64,000 nt of DNA, from positions 1,612,001 to 1,676,000 of the forward strand of contig NC_089549.1 of assembly GCF_040115645.1 (NCBI RefSeq), in the 5' to 3' direction. A program made the position numbers and the translations under genes. Below are positions 12,961 to 24,560 of the stretch, piece by piece. The notes beneath the pieces were generated by a model. The model had not been told where the DNA came from. It made no database searches and saw only the letters and a program-made list of their open reading frames with translations. Every line of letters begins with the position of its first letter. Position 1 is the first letter of the stretch. Source of the DNA: Euwallacea fornicatus. Taxonomy: Eukaryota > Arthropoda > Insecta > Coleoptera > Curculionidae.

Positions 12961-13840
12961 AGGTTGGACAGGTTATTAATTTGGAAGAGAAAAACTTAAT
13001 AACGGTTTGGGCTGTTGCGGTGTTACAAGCGGTTCAAAACATTTTTTTCTCGTACTAAAGTAACGAAGTATTCGAATTAAAAATTATAATTAATCTACTA
13101 ATGCAGACATGCATGAAAATCATTGGAAAGGTTAATTATTAGTTAAGAGTTTATTCAAATAGACAAAATCATCAAAGGAAAATGGCAGTTAACAGATCAG
13201 ATGGGACTGCGTGTCCGTCCACTTCGTCCATTTTTACTTAAGGCCTAAAAGTTGCGACCCACTTCGAAAGCGATAAAACATATCAAAATACATTAAAATT
13301 TCCTAAAATTATTAAACGTATCAAATATTTCGCACCGTTTAAAAATGAATAAATTTGTCTCCCGTCAAAAAATAAAGGCGAAATAACCAGATGGCCGGGC
13401 CTCATTCCCTATTCCAGATTAAATTCGACCCTAAAATGACCATAAAAATGCCAATATAGGGAAAATAGAATTAAGGTCCCCCTGATCTGACGTTTTTTCC
13501 ATTATGTAAATGAACATTAGCTCAACGGAACGTGGTCTTTAAAAAAGAAGTCAAATTCCACGTACCTTTAGGCTTTTATATGCTGTTTTGAGCAAAAAAC
13601 GCGGTTTGGACATAATAAAAGAAATGCACACTTAACTTATAAATCGCCACATTATGGTGCATCTGATACAGATTTAGGAGTATGTTACTAAATTAGGGTA
13701 AATGGGACGGTTTTTAGGCATATTTGCGGTTTTTTGTGAAGCGATGGCTGCAAAGAATATGGTGTAAACCTTTTAAATAGCGTGAGAAATATATGCTCGT
13801 GCGTACAAAATTGCATAGATATTATCATGTACGGTTTTTG
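12961..13840. other. Gene-free spacer
   Basis: AT-rich sequence with no exon, RNA gene or identifiable repeat that I can support. Confidence 0.5.
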
Positions 13841-14150
13841 TGCCGTGCGGCTCCGAATTTTAACCCCCCCCCCCCTCCTCTCTTCTTGCTCATTTTCTCC
13901 TAAATTGTTATGATCCTCCAATTCCATACCAGACTTAAATGGGACACGAAAATATGATCTTTTGACGTTTGTTTTTCCAAATGTTGTTTCCGCCATCGGC
14001 AGCCCAGACTGGCCCGTCTTTTAAATTGGCATTAACATTTAAACAACAATGGGCCAAGTGACGTCCCAAATTAAAGGTCGTTCAAAGCTACATCCAGCGG
14101 TGTGTCGCGATTCAAGATCTATTGATGAGTATTTTTTTCTTTCTAAATAA
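13841..14150 (-). mobile_element. MITE family A, copy 3 (inverted, partial)
   Basis: The copy opens with TGCCGTGCGGCTCCGAATTT at 13841-13860, the reverse complement of the right terminus of copy 1. A C-run follows (the family G-run inverted), then GACGTTT, a CCGCCATCGGCAGC-like block and AATTAAAGGTCGTTCAAAGC at about 14070, which mirrors the copy 1 block near 4633. Similarity fades around 14,150, so the distal end is missing or unrecognisable. Its orientation is opposite to copies 1, 2 and 4. Confidence 0.65.
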
Positions 14151-15570
14151 AAAGTGTGTCACTTAATTCACCGGAATGAGAAATGAGCGTCACGTGGGTT
14201 TCGAATTGTCGCTTCAAAAACTCGCGGCCGCATGAAACCTTTAAAATGTTTAAACACTTTCGGTATGGCGGAACTTGCGGTTATTTAATGGTGAAACTTT
14301 ACCCACTCGCCGATACCCGTTAAATATGGCCGAGAGAAGAAGACACTAATTTCCAGATCTATCTCCGACCAACACATGCCCATTAACCCGTCAATAAACC
14401 ATTATAATTGCTGAATGTGCATATGAAGGACATCACCCCATAATCCACCGCCGTATCTTGATTGTGATTTGTAATGATGCTATTTAAGTGTACGGCCCAA
14501 ATAATTGCGCATTTTGTTAAGCAGATGATTATGCATATTTGAATTAAAACTTTATTAGAAACGGGTAGTATTTATTTATTAAAGCAACACAAAACAGTTC
14601 CAATGAAAGACATGAATGTTGATGTAATAATGAGCAGTCGCTGAGTCCATCCATGCGAGGCATATTCCTCCTACAAATTCGTTTTACGGATGGTGCTCGT
14701 TATCTCTCCCGGTGAACGTCTCCAGTGATTTCGATTTTGGGCGACATCAGTTAGGTTTCAAAAGTAATGAAGGGTTTTCTTCATTCTTCAAATCGCCAAT
14801 ATGGCCTAAATCAACCGAAGGAGAGGAAATGGAAATCGCGGTGCTGCGGCACCACTTAAGGCACCGACCAGGCTGACAAGCGCTCGGAAAAATGGCGGGG
14901 ATGCTGGAAATCGGCATCGAAATTTGAATAGTCACAAACGAATTGTAAACGCGACTAATGTTACATAATCTACGTATCATAATCAAATTTTTTTTCTGCA
15001 AATCGATTGGTCTCGACTCGCTGTTACAGTCCGAAGATAAATTATACTCAGATTATATTGAAGGCAAATATACTACACATCAGGACCATATCGAACAAAT
15101 CACATGACGATATTCGGGACCAGTGTGTTTCCCATGAAAAGGTCAAAATTAATAACAATAATTAAAACTGAAATATGATATAGCTCCGAGAACTGCATTG
15201 TCTGAGATTCTCGAAAACAGACAAAAAATCTTACTGTCTGAAATTATAACTGTTCGCGTTTTTGATAGATGCACCTTGAAAATCTGATCACAAGTGATTG
15301 GCTAGTCTAGACTATATCTTATTAAGCCATCCGCTTTTTATGGTTTGTTTTAATTTACGTAGCAAAGATTACAAATCCAAGGACGCCTAACAACAATTTC
15401 GATTTCCATTTTCAATTCCATCAAATAAAAGTTGATAATCCACATCTGAAAGCACTTAGCAACACCAAAAAAAATCAAATTAAAAAAAAAAAATGCTTTC
15501 CTCATTAATTTCCCTGCAATTCATCGTTCAATAACCAACATTACAAAGAAGGACAGAAAATCAATAAATA
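14151..15570. other. Gene-free stretch downstream of the minus-strand gene
   Basis: No coding exon is supported. The frames at 14.7-15.0 kb are short and lack family features. The right edge is the 3' flank of the gene at 15,588-16,546. Confidence 0.5.
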
Positions 15571-15576
15571 TTTATT
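15571..15576 (-). terminator. Polyadenylation signal of the minus-strand gene
   Basis: On the minus strand AATAAA lies about 12 nt after the stop codon at 15588-15590. This gives a very short 3' UTR. The surrounding sequence is nearly palindromic, so the signal also reads on the plus strand, where I see no gene to use it. Confidence 0.5.
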
Positions 15577-15587
15577 AAACCTACCCC

Positions 15588-16546
15588 TTATCGCTTTTTC
15601 TTAGTCAAAGCTAATTGCCTACATTTAACAAGGAATTCTTCCTCAACCCCTTCAATGCCTAAATTGTCTTGTCTTTCATTATTATTGTTGTCGAATGGTT
15701 TTTCAGATAATTCTTTCCTGTTTGCTTTAAAATTTCTCTTGTAATCTTTGTTCACTGCTAGAGATGGATTGCCCTTGATGACCTCTTCAATTTCAGCTGT
15801 GTCATCGAATGAAACGTTCGAGGTAACGTCCACACGGATTACTTGCTCAGTTTCAGGGCTAGGTGGTTTGGACAGAGAGAATCTAATTGTCTTTTTAAAT
15901 TTGTTCCTCTTGCTTTTTGCGCTGTCCCCTTTGTCATCGTTACCTGCACCCTTTTTCTTGTTCTTACGCTTTTTGCCGCACTTCCTCTCACACCGCTCCT
16001 CTGTTGCTCTTTGCGACTTTAAAACCAGCTCTTCTATGTCTGCAGAAACGTAATAGTCTTTAAAATCGAATGCATCACAGCCGTTCTCCAGAAGTTCTGG
16101 ATTATAATTATACGCATCTTCATTCTCTAATTTGCTCTCGCTTAGAATGTCTGAGACAGGATAGTAAAATTCGTATTCATCGTCCATAAGATTTTTCTTT
16201 GACGAGTAATTCCTTCGCTTTGCAGACACTAGCGTCGGTGTTTTCCTTGACCATCTGTCCAGGGACGATCCTGTATTGCAATTATTTATGTTTTCTGGGA
16301 ACATCAACGTTGTTATAGTTAGCTGAGGCTCGGCAGATCCTCTCGGCGTGGAGAATTGCTTGGTTTTAGCCGAAAGTTTGTAGGAGTAGCTGGAGAAGGA
16401 TGATAAAAAGTGTTTGCATTAATAGTGAGTTCTACTTGCCCATGGTGGCCGGTAGTAATCCAAACTGCATTTTCTCCATTTTTATTTATCTCCTTGGGCT
16501 TACAAGAATTAGTACGATTGCTCAACACAATTTTAGTGCACTTCAT
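15588..16546 (-). CDS. Lysine-rich, probably nuclear protein of unknown family; GC-AG intron
   Basis: I do not recognise the family. The proposed coding parts are 16546-16440 and 16389-15588, giving 302 residues. The start is the first ATG (16546-16544) after a strong acceptor (pyrimidine run and CAG ending at 16571), so exons or 5' UTR upstream are likely. The first frame would stop at 16319, while the long frame opens only at 16418. Removing 16439-16390 (GCAAGT...CTTCTCCAG, 50 bp) joins them in phase. The protein is polar with acidic patches (DDEYEFYYPV), a lysine/arginine cluster CGKKRKNKKKG that resembles a nuclear localisation signal, a KTIRF segment fitting the PP1-docking RVxF pattern, a polyasparagine run and a KKKR C-terminus. 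There are no membrane segments. An alternative is a simple frameshift in a decaying gene. Expression would decide. Confidence 0.55.
16390..16439 (-). other. Proposed 50-bp GC-AG intron
   Basis: On the minus strand the segment begins GCAAGTAGAACTC and ends CATCCTTCTCCAG. The donor keeps the AAGT that GC donors usually need, and the acceptor has a clear pyrimidine tract. A GT donor four bases downstream would leave the frames out of phase. Read-through instead would end the protein at the stop near 16319-16321. Confidence 0.5.
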
Positions 16547-16789
16547 AACGATCCCCACCCTTTTGAAAGCCTGAAAAAGAAAAAAAAAACATTTTTTAAA
16601 TACGGGGCCACACGTCAAGTGCGCCGAATATGAGAAATTATTTACTTACGAATTTAGGTAAATTTTTAATTTTCTTGATAACTTGACAATTGAATGTCGT
16701 GCTTAACATTCTTTTAAAATAAATGTGTGCGCATAAAGATCATTCAAGGTGCGTTAAAGAATGTCTGCCGGAAATTCTCTAGAGCAGAA

Positions 16790-17020
16790 TAATTGGAAGC
16801 AACACGGAGCAATTCTATAGATGTCCTACGTCACCTGATTTGACCCCGCTGGAATTTTTGTGTTTTTTTTTTATGAAAAGAGAAGTTTATAATCAAAGTT
16901 CCTTTCGTCAGATCGCTCCTCTGCAGGCAGCTATTCCAGATACGTTTTAAATATAAGGTCACAAGCCGTCAAGAATTCAATTAATAAAAACATTTTAGGA
17001 CAACACATCGTTTGAACGCG
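16790..17020 (+). pseudogene. Mariner-type transposase fragment (third catalytic motif)
   Basis: The plus strand encodes TSPDLTPLEFLCFFFMKREV from about 16829, which matches the SPDLTPLDFFLW region containing the third acidic residue of insect mariner-superfamily transposases. A diverged downstream tail with stops follows. The N-terminal and first two catalytic motifs are absent, and no terminal repeats are recognised. It is related in type to the fragments at 6.1 kb and 33.4 kb. Confidence 0.6.
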
Positions 17021-17275
17021 ATGGAAAGGGCACGGGACACATGTGTTTTTTGTTTTTAGCAATTTTTGATAGTAAAAATTTTCTCTTACTACTAAGCCCA
17101 ACGTTATATCATAAATGAAATTTCCATGAAAACGTACGTTTTTGAAATCGATGCTTCTTTTTTGTTCTTCTAACGCAACAATACGTATCGTGCAATGCAT
17201 TTCTGCCTTTCTCTCCTAAGTTCAAACATATTCTATACTTCGGAGGAGAATTGTAAATTTTTTTTTATTATTATT

Positions 17276-17399
17276 TTTTTGAGTAACGCTTCACACGCCA
17301 CTAGAGGTTGTTAAATTTTTCTTTCTCCATTTCCCCATTCTCTTTGGGAATTCGACCGCTCCAACAACCTCTGCTGGTATGTGAGGCATTGTTCCCAAA
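17276..17399. repeat. Imperfect inverted repeat, hairpin RNA or MITE candidate
   Basis: The arm 17288-17312 (ends TAGAGGTTGTT) pairs with 17363-17387 (starts AACAACCTCT). Twenty of 25 positions match, and 23 of 25 pair if G-U wobbles count. Weaker pairing extends outward by about a dozen bases. The loop is about 50 nt. It lies between genes and overlaps no coding sequence. It could be a microRNA-like precursor or a small palindromic element. Confidence 0.5.
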
Positions 17400-19539
17400 G
17401 AATAAAAGAAACAATTTATAAATCTGGTTCGGTGTCAATTAGCTTGGAAAACATACCGCAATAAGCTAACCTAAATATTTGCTTTATAATCCAGATGCGC
17501 TTTGCATGGAGACGTACATACGTAGATTCTTAATGTATTTTTTATTATCTTTGAAAATAATTATTTACCGCAAGTTTCGCTAATAATGATTCGGTAAAAC
17601 TTCGCTTGTTGCGAAGTTCCTGACCGATTTGGCCCCGCGGGAAACGCAGAAGTACCAAGAAAAAATGAACTGAAGGTCGCGCGGGAAACTTGAAAATTGG
17701 GGCGAATTTTTTTTTCTTTTTGGTGTTTTTCGAATTTTCAAAAATTAATAGGGAACGTCGATTTTTTTTTGTAAAAAATGCGATTTGACTGTTATAGACG
17801 GTCAGTTGGTTTTTCAGCAACAGTTGAAGCGGAACTGAGAATTCGACTTTAGTCTAAAGCGGTAAGTAAAAATATTTTCCACATGACGCGTTCTTTATGT
17901 GCGACACTGTATACACATTTGGTCTTCAGATTGTTTCTCACGCCGACTGTACTACATCAACGGAAGCACATTTAAAATTTTCCACACCCTTGTATGTCCT
18001 GATGCAAATTCCACAATAGAAAAATCACGCACAGAAATTATTTGTTCTCCACCCCCAATCGTTCAGACGTCAAACCATTATTGACGCCATTCGATATTTT
18101 AAAGAATGGCTTTCTCGTTCCATTTTCTGACATAATACATAAGAAAGGCCACAATCGAATTTATGCCATGCAGGTGTTTAAACAGAAATGGAACAGTTGC
18201 TATTTTGTGTTCCTATTTGGCCTGAGCAGTGTGGTGCATCTGTTTGTACCATAGATAATTCATTTTTTTTCCAAACTACGCACCTAAGTGGAAAATGCCG
18301 TTTAGACAATATTTGGTTTTTTTTGGTAAATCGCAATCAAAAAATTTACAAAATTCTTTTAACGTTTCTTTTTAAAAATATATTTGTTTCAGTTCAAAGA
18401 TAAAATTTCAGTCGAATATTTGTTAACCTGAACTCGATCTAAATTAAACTGCTGTATTTACCTTTAATTGGACCAAAGAAGGTCGTTTCTATGGCATATT
18501 CGAGATTTTGCAGTTGCAGTCGACAGTCTTGCAACAGTACGAATTTACCCCCTTTTATCTCCGTTTAGAGTTATACGTTGCTTAAAAAGTGACTATTTAT
18601 GGCTAAACTACGCAAAATTCCAAAAAAAGTAGCGGCATTTTTTCCCTAAAAAAAGTCTAATTCATTAAAAAACCATATTATTTGCTTGTCGATTCAAATG
18701 AATAAAAATTATTCGAAACATTTCTGATATTATTTATAACCGACTGTGGTAAAACTTATAATAGTTAAAGGCTCTTGTGGTACTATTATTTCCTACAATT
18801 TTCATCCCATTACCTTAGCCAGAAGAAAAAAGATTTTTTTTAGTCCAAAAGGTACAACCTCTCTGGAGGGCCATGTGCCATGGAACTTTTTCGACTATTT
18901 CGTCTCTACATTCATCTCCTTAAGTTTTGTGCCGACTTTTCCAAACGCCCGGTAAAATATATTTATTATAGATACTAACGTATTACATCAACATATGAGT
19001 TTTAGAATGTGTATGTCCATTTTCGAAAGCCCTGGAAGGAAATTTTTACTTGAAAAATTTGAAGTAATATTCTCACAATCTGCTCAGTGTTAAAGACATC
19101 TACATGGTTACGAGGCGTCATCAACAACCAAACATGATGTTCGGATTACTCATATTATCCCGTTCATTCTAAGTTATTAACATTCATTCTTATAAACTAA
19201 TGGATATTAAAGAATTAAAATATGAATGCTGCATCAACTGATGTACCAATCCTTATTAAGGTTTCCGAAATAAACCTGAGAGACATAAAAATATAAACTG
19301 AATTTTATAGTTCATCAAATTATTTTTATAGTTCGTTTAACACATCATAGCCAAATTAGCTCTGACTATGCCATTACAATTTCCAGCATCTTTATTTACT
19401 ACACTACATTTTATGAATAATAATCATTTCAGAGGTAATAAAATTCGAAACAGTATTATTGACGTTAATCTTGGTATTTATAGTGGTACGAATGTTTGTA
19501 GTTTCGATAAGGTTTTATCATGCAACACTATTGACAGCT
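17400..19539. other. Gene-free stretch
   Basis: I find no convincing exon, RNA gene or complete repeat. Homopolymer A and T runs are frequent. Short frames around 18.0-18.4 kb and 18.75-18.95 kb show no recognisable domain or splice support. Confidence 0.5.
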
Positions 19540-20040
19540 TATGATAAGTTTAATTTAATGTAATTAGTTTTATACACCCACTTTTCCGAGGCCACTCATT
19601 TTATGATTTTTAAGTCAAAAACCACTTGCCATGTAACACATTAATGTAATATACGTACACACTTTAATTTAATTTATATTTTCTGTAGGAAGATTTATTT
19701 ATTACGGCTTTAGCTAATAATTATTCATGAACATAATTACTCTAATACAATGGAATTATTGCGACAAACTTCCGGACTGATTTGAATATCTCGCAAATGC
19801 AGGAATGCAAAAAAAGTTTTATCGAAAATTGCTCGAGAAATCTTAAAATTTTTTCCTCTGTGATATCGCAAATTTTGAGAAATCACAGAAAATTTTGAAA
19901 ATTTTTTCGAACATTTTTTGAAATTTTTTTTTTTAAGAATAATTTTTTTTTTAACTTTTGATAAGTTAAGCTAGTTATTCTGTACGCCTGCTTTACCGAG
20001 GCGAATCATTTTATTACTTTTAAGCCAAAAACAACGGCCG
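19540..20040. repeat. Pair of direct repeats, about 80 bp each
   Basis: Copy A (about 19,542-19,630) and copy B (about 19,958-20,040) share, in order, GATAAGTT, a TTTAC/TTTTCCGAGGC core, TCATTTTAT and TTTTAAG(T/C)CAAAAAC. They are about 415 bp apart in the same orientation. This may be the two ends of an unknown element or an old local duplication. Confidence 0.5.
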
Positions 20041-21026
20041 ATTTCAATAACTACGTTGCTCAAAATGTTACCAACTCAACTTTATAGGCCCGTATAACAC
20101 TTTAACTTATAACATGCAACGGATTCAGCTACCACAGGCACACTAATCTTATTTGTCAAACAGTGCACGACAAAAATAGAAAACACTTACTACTAAAGTT
20201 TATGGGAAAACTTTTTAATCGCAATAGAAGTCCATATTTTTATATTGTACTACTTTGTAAGCGATTCACGAAACGCCAAAGCTTCTTCTACTTTCCTTTT
20301 TTTGTAGTCATTAATGTGCCCTCCTTAGATACTTCATCATGGTTGTTGATTTGCCAGTTTATTGGGCACCATGTATCTGTCCGAATACCACAACAATATT
20401 ATGCATATTGGACTATACATGGAAAAATAGAGTTGATATTTTATTACTATTATTTATCATATTGGGAAACATTCCAAATCATTTTTCATGCAAAACCTCA
20501 CTCGAAAATTCCGTATTTCCATATGGTCTAAACAAGTCACCCCAAACATGTTTTTCTATTTTCCGCGGCGTCGGCGAAAAACTGCATAAAGGTTTTCAAT
20601 GGTATCAATTCTACTGCGACTTCATTATTTAGAAATTTAACCTTGTCCTTGTCATTTTCCCGATTGTTACCCCTGCGATATTAACCGTAATAAATGATAC
20701 TAGCCTGTTTCCGATATTCACGGAATTATTCAAATTATGTGTATACTTATTATAGTTTGACAATGCACAGATTGAGTTCAATATGTAATGAAACAGTAGA
20801 TGCTGCTTTATGGGCTCCCCGTTAAACTAGGTTTCCTAGGCATTTGCACCAAGGAACTTGACACAGGTTTACCTTCAAATTCGGTTTATTGATCAAATTT
20901 GTCATGCAATTTTGGACAATAATCGGAGTTTGGAAGGAAACTTGTGCCAAGTTCATTGGCGCCACGGTCCGTGAAAGAATGCGATCTTGTGGAAATACAA
21001 ATTCTTACAAACTTATCAAAAAATTT
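20041..21026. other. Gene-free stretch
   Basis: No supported gene. The two overlapping plus-strand frames at 20.16-20.63 kb have no recognisable motif and no clear splice sites. Confidence 0.45.
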
Positions 21027-21028
21027 TA

Positions 21029-21516
21029 TACCGTGCGGCTCTAAATATAATGTTATTTATATTTGTTTATTTTTATTCTTTTTTTTATTCTTTTTTTTAT
21101 TTTTTTTTCATTTTTTTCTTTTTAAAGAAGTTTATCTGTGAGCACAAAATCGAAAACAAACCACTTCCCTATAAACAAACATGTTTTTTCATTGTTTACA
21201 TACTATTTATCTGAGTTTTTGGGCATTTGTTACCAAATTTACACCTGCTTGTCTTAAAAACTAATCGATAGATTTTGAATCACAATACTCCATTAACTAT
21301 AGTTTTGAAAGACCTTTAAGTTGAGGTGGCATTTGACGCATGTTTAAATTTGGAAAAATCGGCCATTTTACGCTACCAGTGGCGTAAGCAACAAAAAAAA
21401 ATAAAAAAACGTCACAAAATAGCGTTTTTGGTCATATTCAATGCTATTTTTGAATTAAAAAAATTTATATATTAAAAAGTTAACAGGGGAGGGGAGTAAT
21501 TTAGAGTCGCACAGTA
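21029..21516 (+). mobile_element. MITE family A, copy 2 (complete)
   Basis: This is the best-preserved copy. The left terminus CCGTGCGGCTCTAAAT (from 21031) and the right terminus ATTTAGAGTCGCACAG (to 21514) are inverted repeats of about 16-20 bp. TA flanks both sides (21029-30 and 21515-16), consistent with Tc1/mariner-type insertion. The interior has a long T-rich run, the AAAACTAATCGATAGATTTT block at about 21257, GGCCATTTTACGCTACCAGT at about 21361 and a G-rich run near the right end. It has no coding capacity. Confidence 0.75.
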
Positions 21517-21518
21517 TA

Positions 21519-23689
21519 ACTTTGTAGAATATAAGACGAGAATTAAAATTTAGAATAGAACGGGTTCAAAGTTTCGGTACTGTTTCGGAGTATATACTTC
21601 TGCCAACACAAAAGTCCATATTATTGAAATCGTAAAATAAAACTTGTTTAGTTACTAAGCAGTTTTTAGTTTAGCTTTCTTTAATTTCTAGATTCTGTGC
21701 AAAAAAAATCGGTTATAAAATCAAATAAATAATTATTGATTATGTAAACCTGGCAATGAACTAGATATTTTTTGGGCTGGTTCGTGAATATGGACGTCGT
21801 CAAGTTTCACAAACCTCCAGGTCAGTGAGAAACTATCAAAAAACATGAAGAAATTCAAGGACTGATTCAAGAATTAATTCATGAAACGAAAGAACTGTTA
21901 TTTTTATAAAATTAAAATTTTCAATTAAGTCACTGGTACAGCCATCTATGAAGACACTCCTCAAACACCCCGCAAGTTTATGATTCAACGAACTGTGCGC
22001 TGCAGACTCCTTCCGTCTACCTGCTACTCGGTACTCTTTCCGCACAATACCGGCCCATTTGATGACATGCTTATTAATGTTACAAGGTTGATAGGATAAA
22101 TAACACACGGGGTTGGAATTTGTAAATCGACGCTTAGCACACGTTAATAATCAACTCGTCTCATGTATTTTATTCTTTGTCGGTCTGATAAAAATATGTA
22201 ATTTTTATGGATTTTTAACCATAACAACCTTGACGACGGCTCCCTTAAGAATTCGTAACTGTCGCGATTCATTAAGATCATTTATCATGACTGTTTTAAA
22301 TTATGCTAAATGTACGCAAACAAAATAATGACGATAATAGATAGATGGTAAATTCATGAAGAATTAACAGGCGTCCGCTCTGTTGGGTAATTATCACAAA
22401 CGGCGCATGATCAAATGGTATTTTGTTTCATTTCCAATGTTTATAAATAAATTATTAACTGGGATTAATTTGATATGGATCCTTTTAAAATGAAAATGTG
22501 ACGAAAATAGACGAAACATTTTGAAACAGAAATCGGAAGCTACGTTAAGGGCTAAAATCCACCCATTCTATCAGGAACTATGTCGAAGTAAGTTTTTTTA
22601 ATTAAAACTACTGCAAGTCAATTCTCCTTCATTTTCTTATCAGCCTATTTGGGTGATGTTTACTGAACGACTAACAACGAAAATAGAACCTATGTAACAC
22701 TTACAGAGTATTGAAATGTCTCAAATAGAGTGTAGTTCGTTTCGATATTTTCGTTAAAGTGCAATGACATTCATGAATTGAACTGCATTACAAATCACAG
22801 AAGCTTTATGGCATTTATGAGATATAATTTTTCCGAAAAATCTGAAATAGCCTTGCGAGTATCGTAGGGATAAGCAAAAGTGATTATATTTTTTTAGAGA
22901 ATCCTAGCCATAAAAAGAAAAAAATGAATTGTTACTAAAAACGTATGGCGAGCCCTTTGGTTAAAGGAAATGTTTTGGATTTTACCTCTTTTTCGTTGGG
23001 ACTCCCCGCATTACATCTCTAATAAAATACAAATAAAAAAATTGTTATGGCTATACCAAAACAGTTTAACTTCTTATTGAGGAGTATATGTTGCAAATAG
23101 GTGCGTTTTGTAACGAAAATATAAAATGTCATAAAAATTTAATGAAAAATAGGTGTACACTTCAAGTGAAAGAAAGGATGCCTTTTTGGCCGAATATTCC
23201 CCTAGTAATCGTTAGCACCAAGCAATTTCAAGTCCTTATACTTAAAGTTAAGGCACGCTTAAGTCAAAAATATCCATGCTATATATTTCATATTAGGACT
23301 ATTTATCTTTAATGAGATGGATGACTTAAAAAAAGCTTGGTGTAAACAGCCGTAAGACTTTAAAGAAAAGTTAATTGTGTGAATGAAGCTACAATAATCC
23401 TACGTGCGGTGAGTAAATGTTACATGGACCAGTGACCTTCCTGAGCAATAAATCGTCATAAAAATATGCTTAATGACAAAGTAAAATCATATGATAAATT
23501 TTTTACCTCGAACTCGACAAGATATTTCCATTCGAACAGACATCGCTTCAAATACAATTTTAATTCGAACCTAATGGAAATTGACCTCTCAATTTTCCAG
23601 CGAAACTCCGCCGCGCGCTACTCCATACCCTTTTCAAGTCGCCGACAGGAGTTAAGTGAAGTTTTTAAAACTCCCGAGCGAAAACTTAC
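21519..23689. other. Gene-free stretch
   Basis: I see no supported exon or RNA gene. Its right edge abuts a strong minus-strand splice donor described separately. Confidence 0.5.
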
Positions 23690-23770
23690 CTGGGAAAAGA
23701 CACGATATAGTCTGTTCCTTCAAGTTTGATGCGAGAGGCGCCAACACATATTCTCCATCTTGAGCCCTAC
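23690..23770 (-). other. Possible untranslated first exon with strong donor
   Basis: On the minus strand the sequence CTTTTCCCAG is followed by a perfect GTAAGT donor (exon end 23690). Upstream lies CTCAAGATGGAGAATATG, with an AAGATGG core like YY1/Pho sites common near start sites, and then GGCGCC. The only short frame starting there stops quickly, so it would be untranslated. The nearest downstream minus-strand acceptor with a coding exon is at 16,571. Linking the two is speculative. Confidence 0.25.
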
Positions 23771-24469
23771 GGGACGATAAAAAGTTTCCTGCTTTTATGC
23801 AGTTTTTTAAGCGAATCCAAGTTTAAATGATGCTGCACCGGTCCACAAACGTCACTATCAGGACGCAACTTTATGATACATTTCGATCATTCACATAACT
23901 TCGACATTATCAACGAACTACAATAATCAAGTTTTTTTCATAAATATAATTTAAAAAAAATACACGGACCAAGGCGACGTGTATCATCTAACTTATACGT
24001 ATGTTGTCTAATCATTTGATGGCATTCAATCTTTCCATTGCAAATCTTGATGAACAAAGTATATCATGGAAAAACTTATTACGAATCACGCAACCATAAC
24101 TGCTCTGTTGCTATCATGTGGGCTGCGTCAATCTACTGCTGATATATGTTGAAGCGGTTGCATGTTCGTTACGTCACCAGGATGATAAATAGTTTTTCGG
24201 AAATAATGTAAATAGTAATCGAGGCCGTTATTCACTAAAATGTTATATTCGATATCCTGTAGGAGAAATTGCTATTGCAATAGATAGATTAAATTTTATC
24301 GTGGTGTGGTTTGAAAATTTATGTTGGATTATATGGAACCCTTTATAACACATTTATAATTGTGCAATAGAAAAGGTACACTGTTTTTCATCTTATTTTC
24401 TGTTTTCAATTGACCGGTTATTAGTGGTATTCGAAAAAAAAATGTTTTTCTGATATCTTCTTTATTTTT
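23771..24469. other. Gene-free stretch
   Basis: Nothing supportable is seen here apart from AT-rich sequence. Confidence 0.45.
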
Positions 24470-24560
24470 CTTAGGTTCTTTTAAAGATGTTACGTCATAT
24501 TTAAATACCGACGTTTCGGTCCCTTGCAACCATCATCAGCTTAATTTTCTTAAAGCGGAT
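24470..24560 (-). mobile_element. Retroelement C-terminal signature
   Basis: On the minus strand a frame reads ADDGCKGPKRRYLNMT and then stops. The DNA contains GGGACCGAAACGTCGGT. I know this DDG-x-KGPKRRYLN tail and the GAAACGTCGG motif as recurring at the ends of animal retroelements, but I cannot name the clade with confidence. No reverse-transcriptase core is present nearby, so this is at most a truncated end. Confidence 0.35.

Noticed and set aside
13688..13996. Minus-strand 102-codon frame
   Set aside because: It runs through the inverted MITE terminus and its C-run, so it is not a gene.
15748..16053. Plus-strand frame opposite the lysine-rich protein
   Set aside because: It is the antisense shadow of the well-supported minus-strand frame.
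20163..20632. Two overlapping plus-strand frames of 122 and 97 codons
   Set aside because: They are hydrophobic and aromatic as expected for AT-rich DNA, overlap each other in different frames and show no motif.
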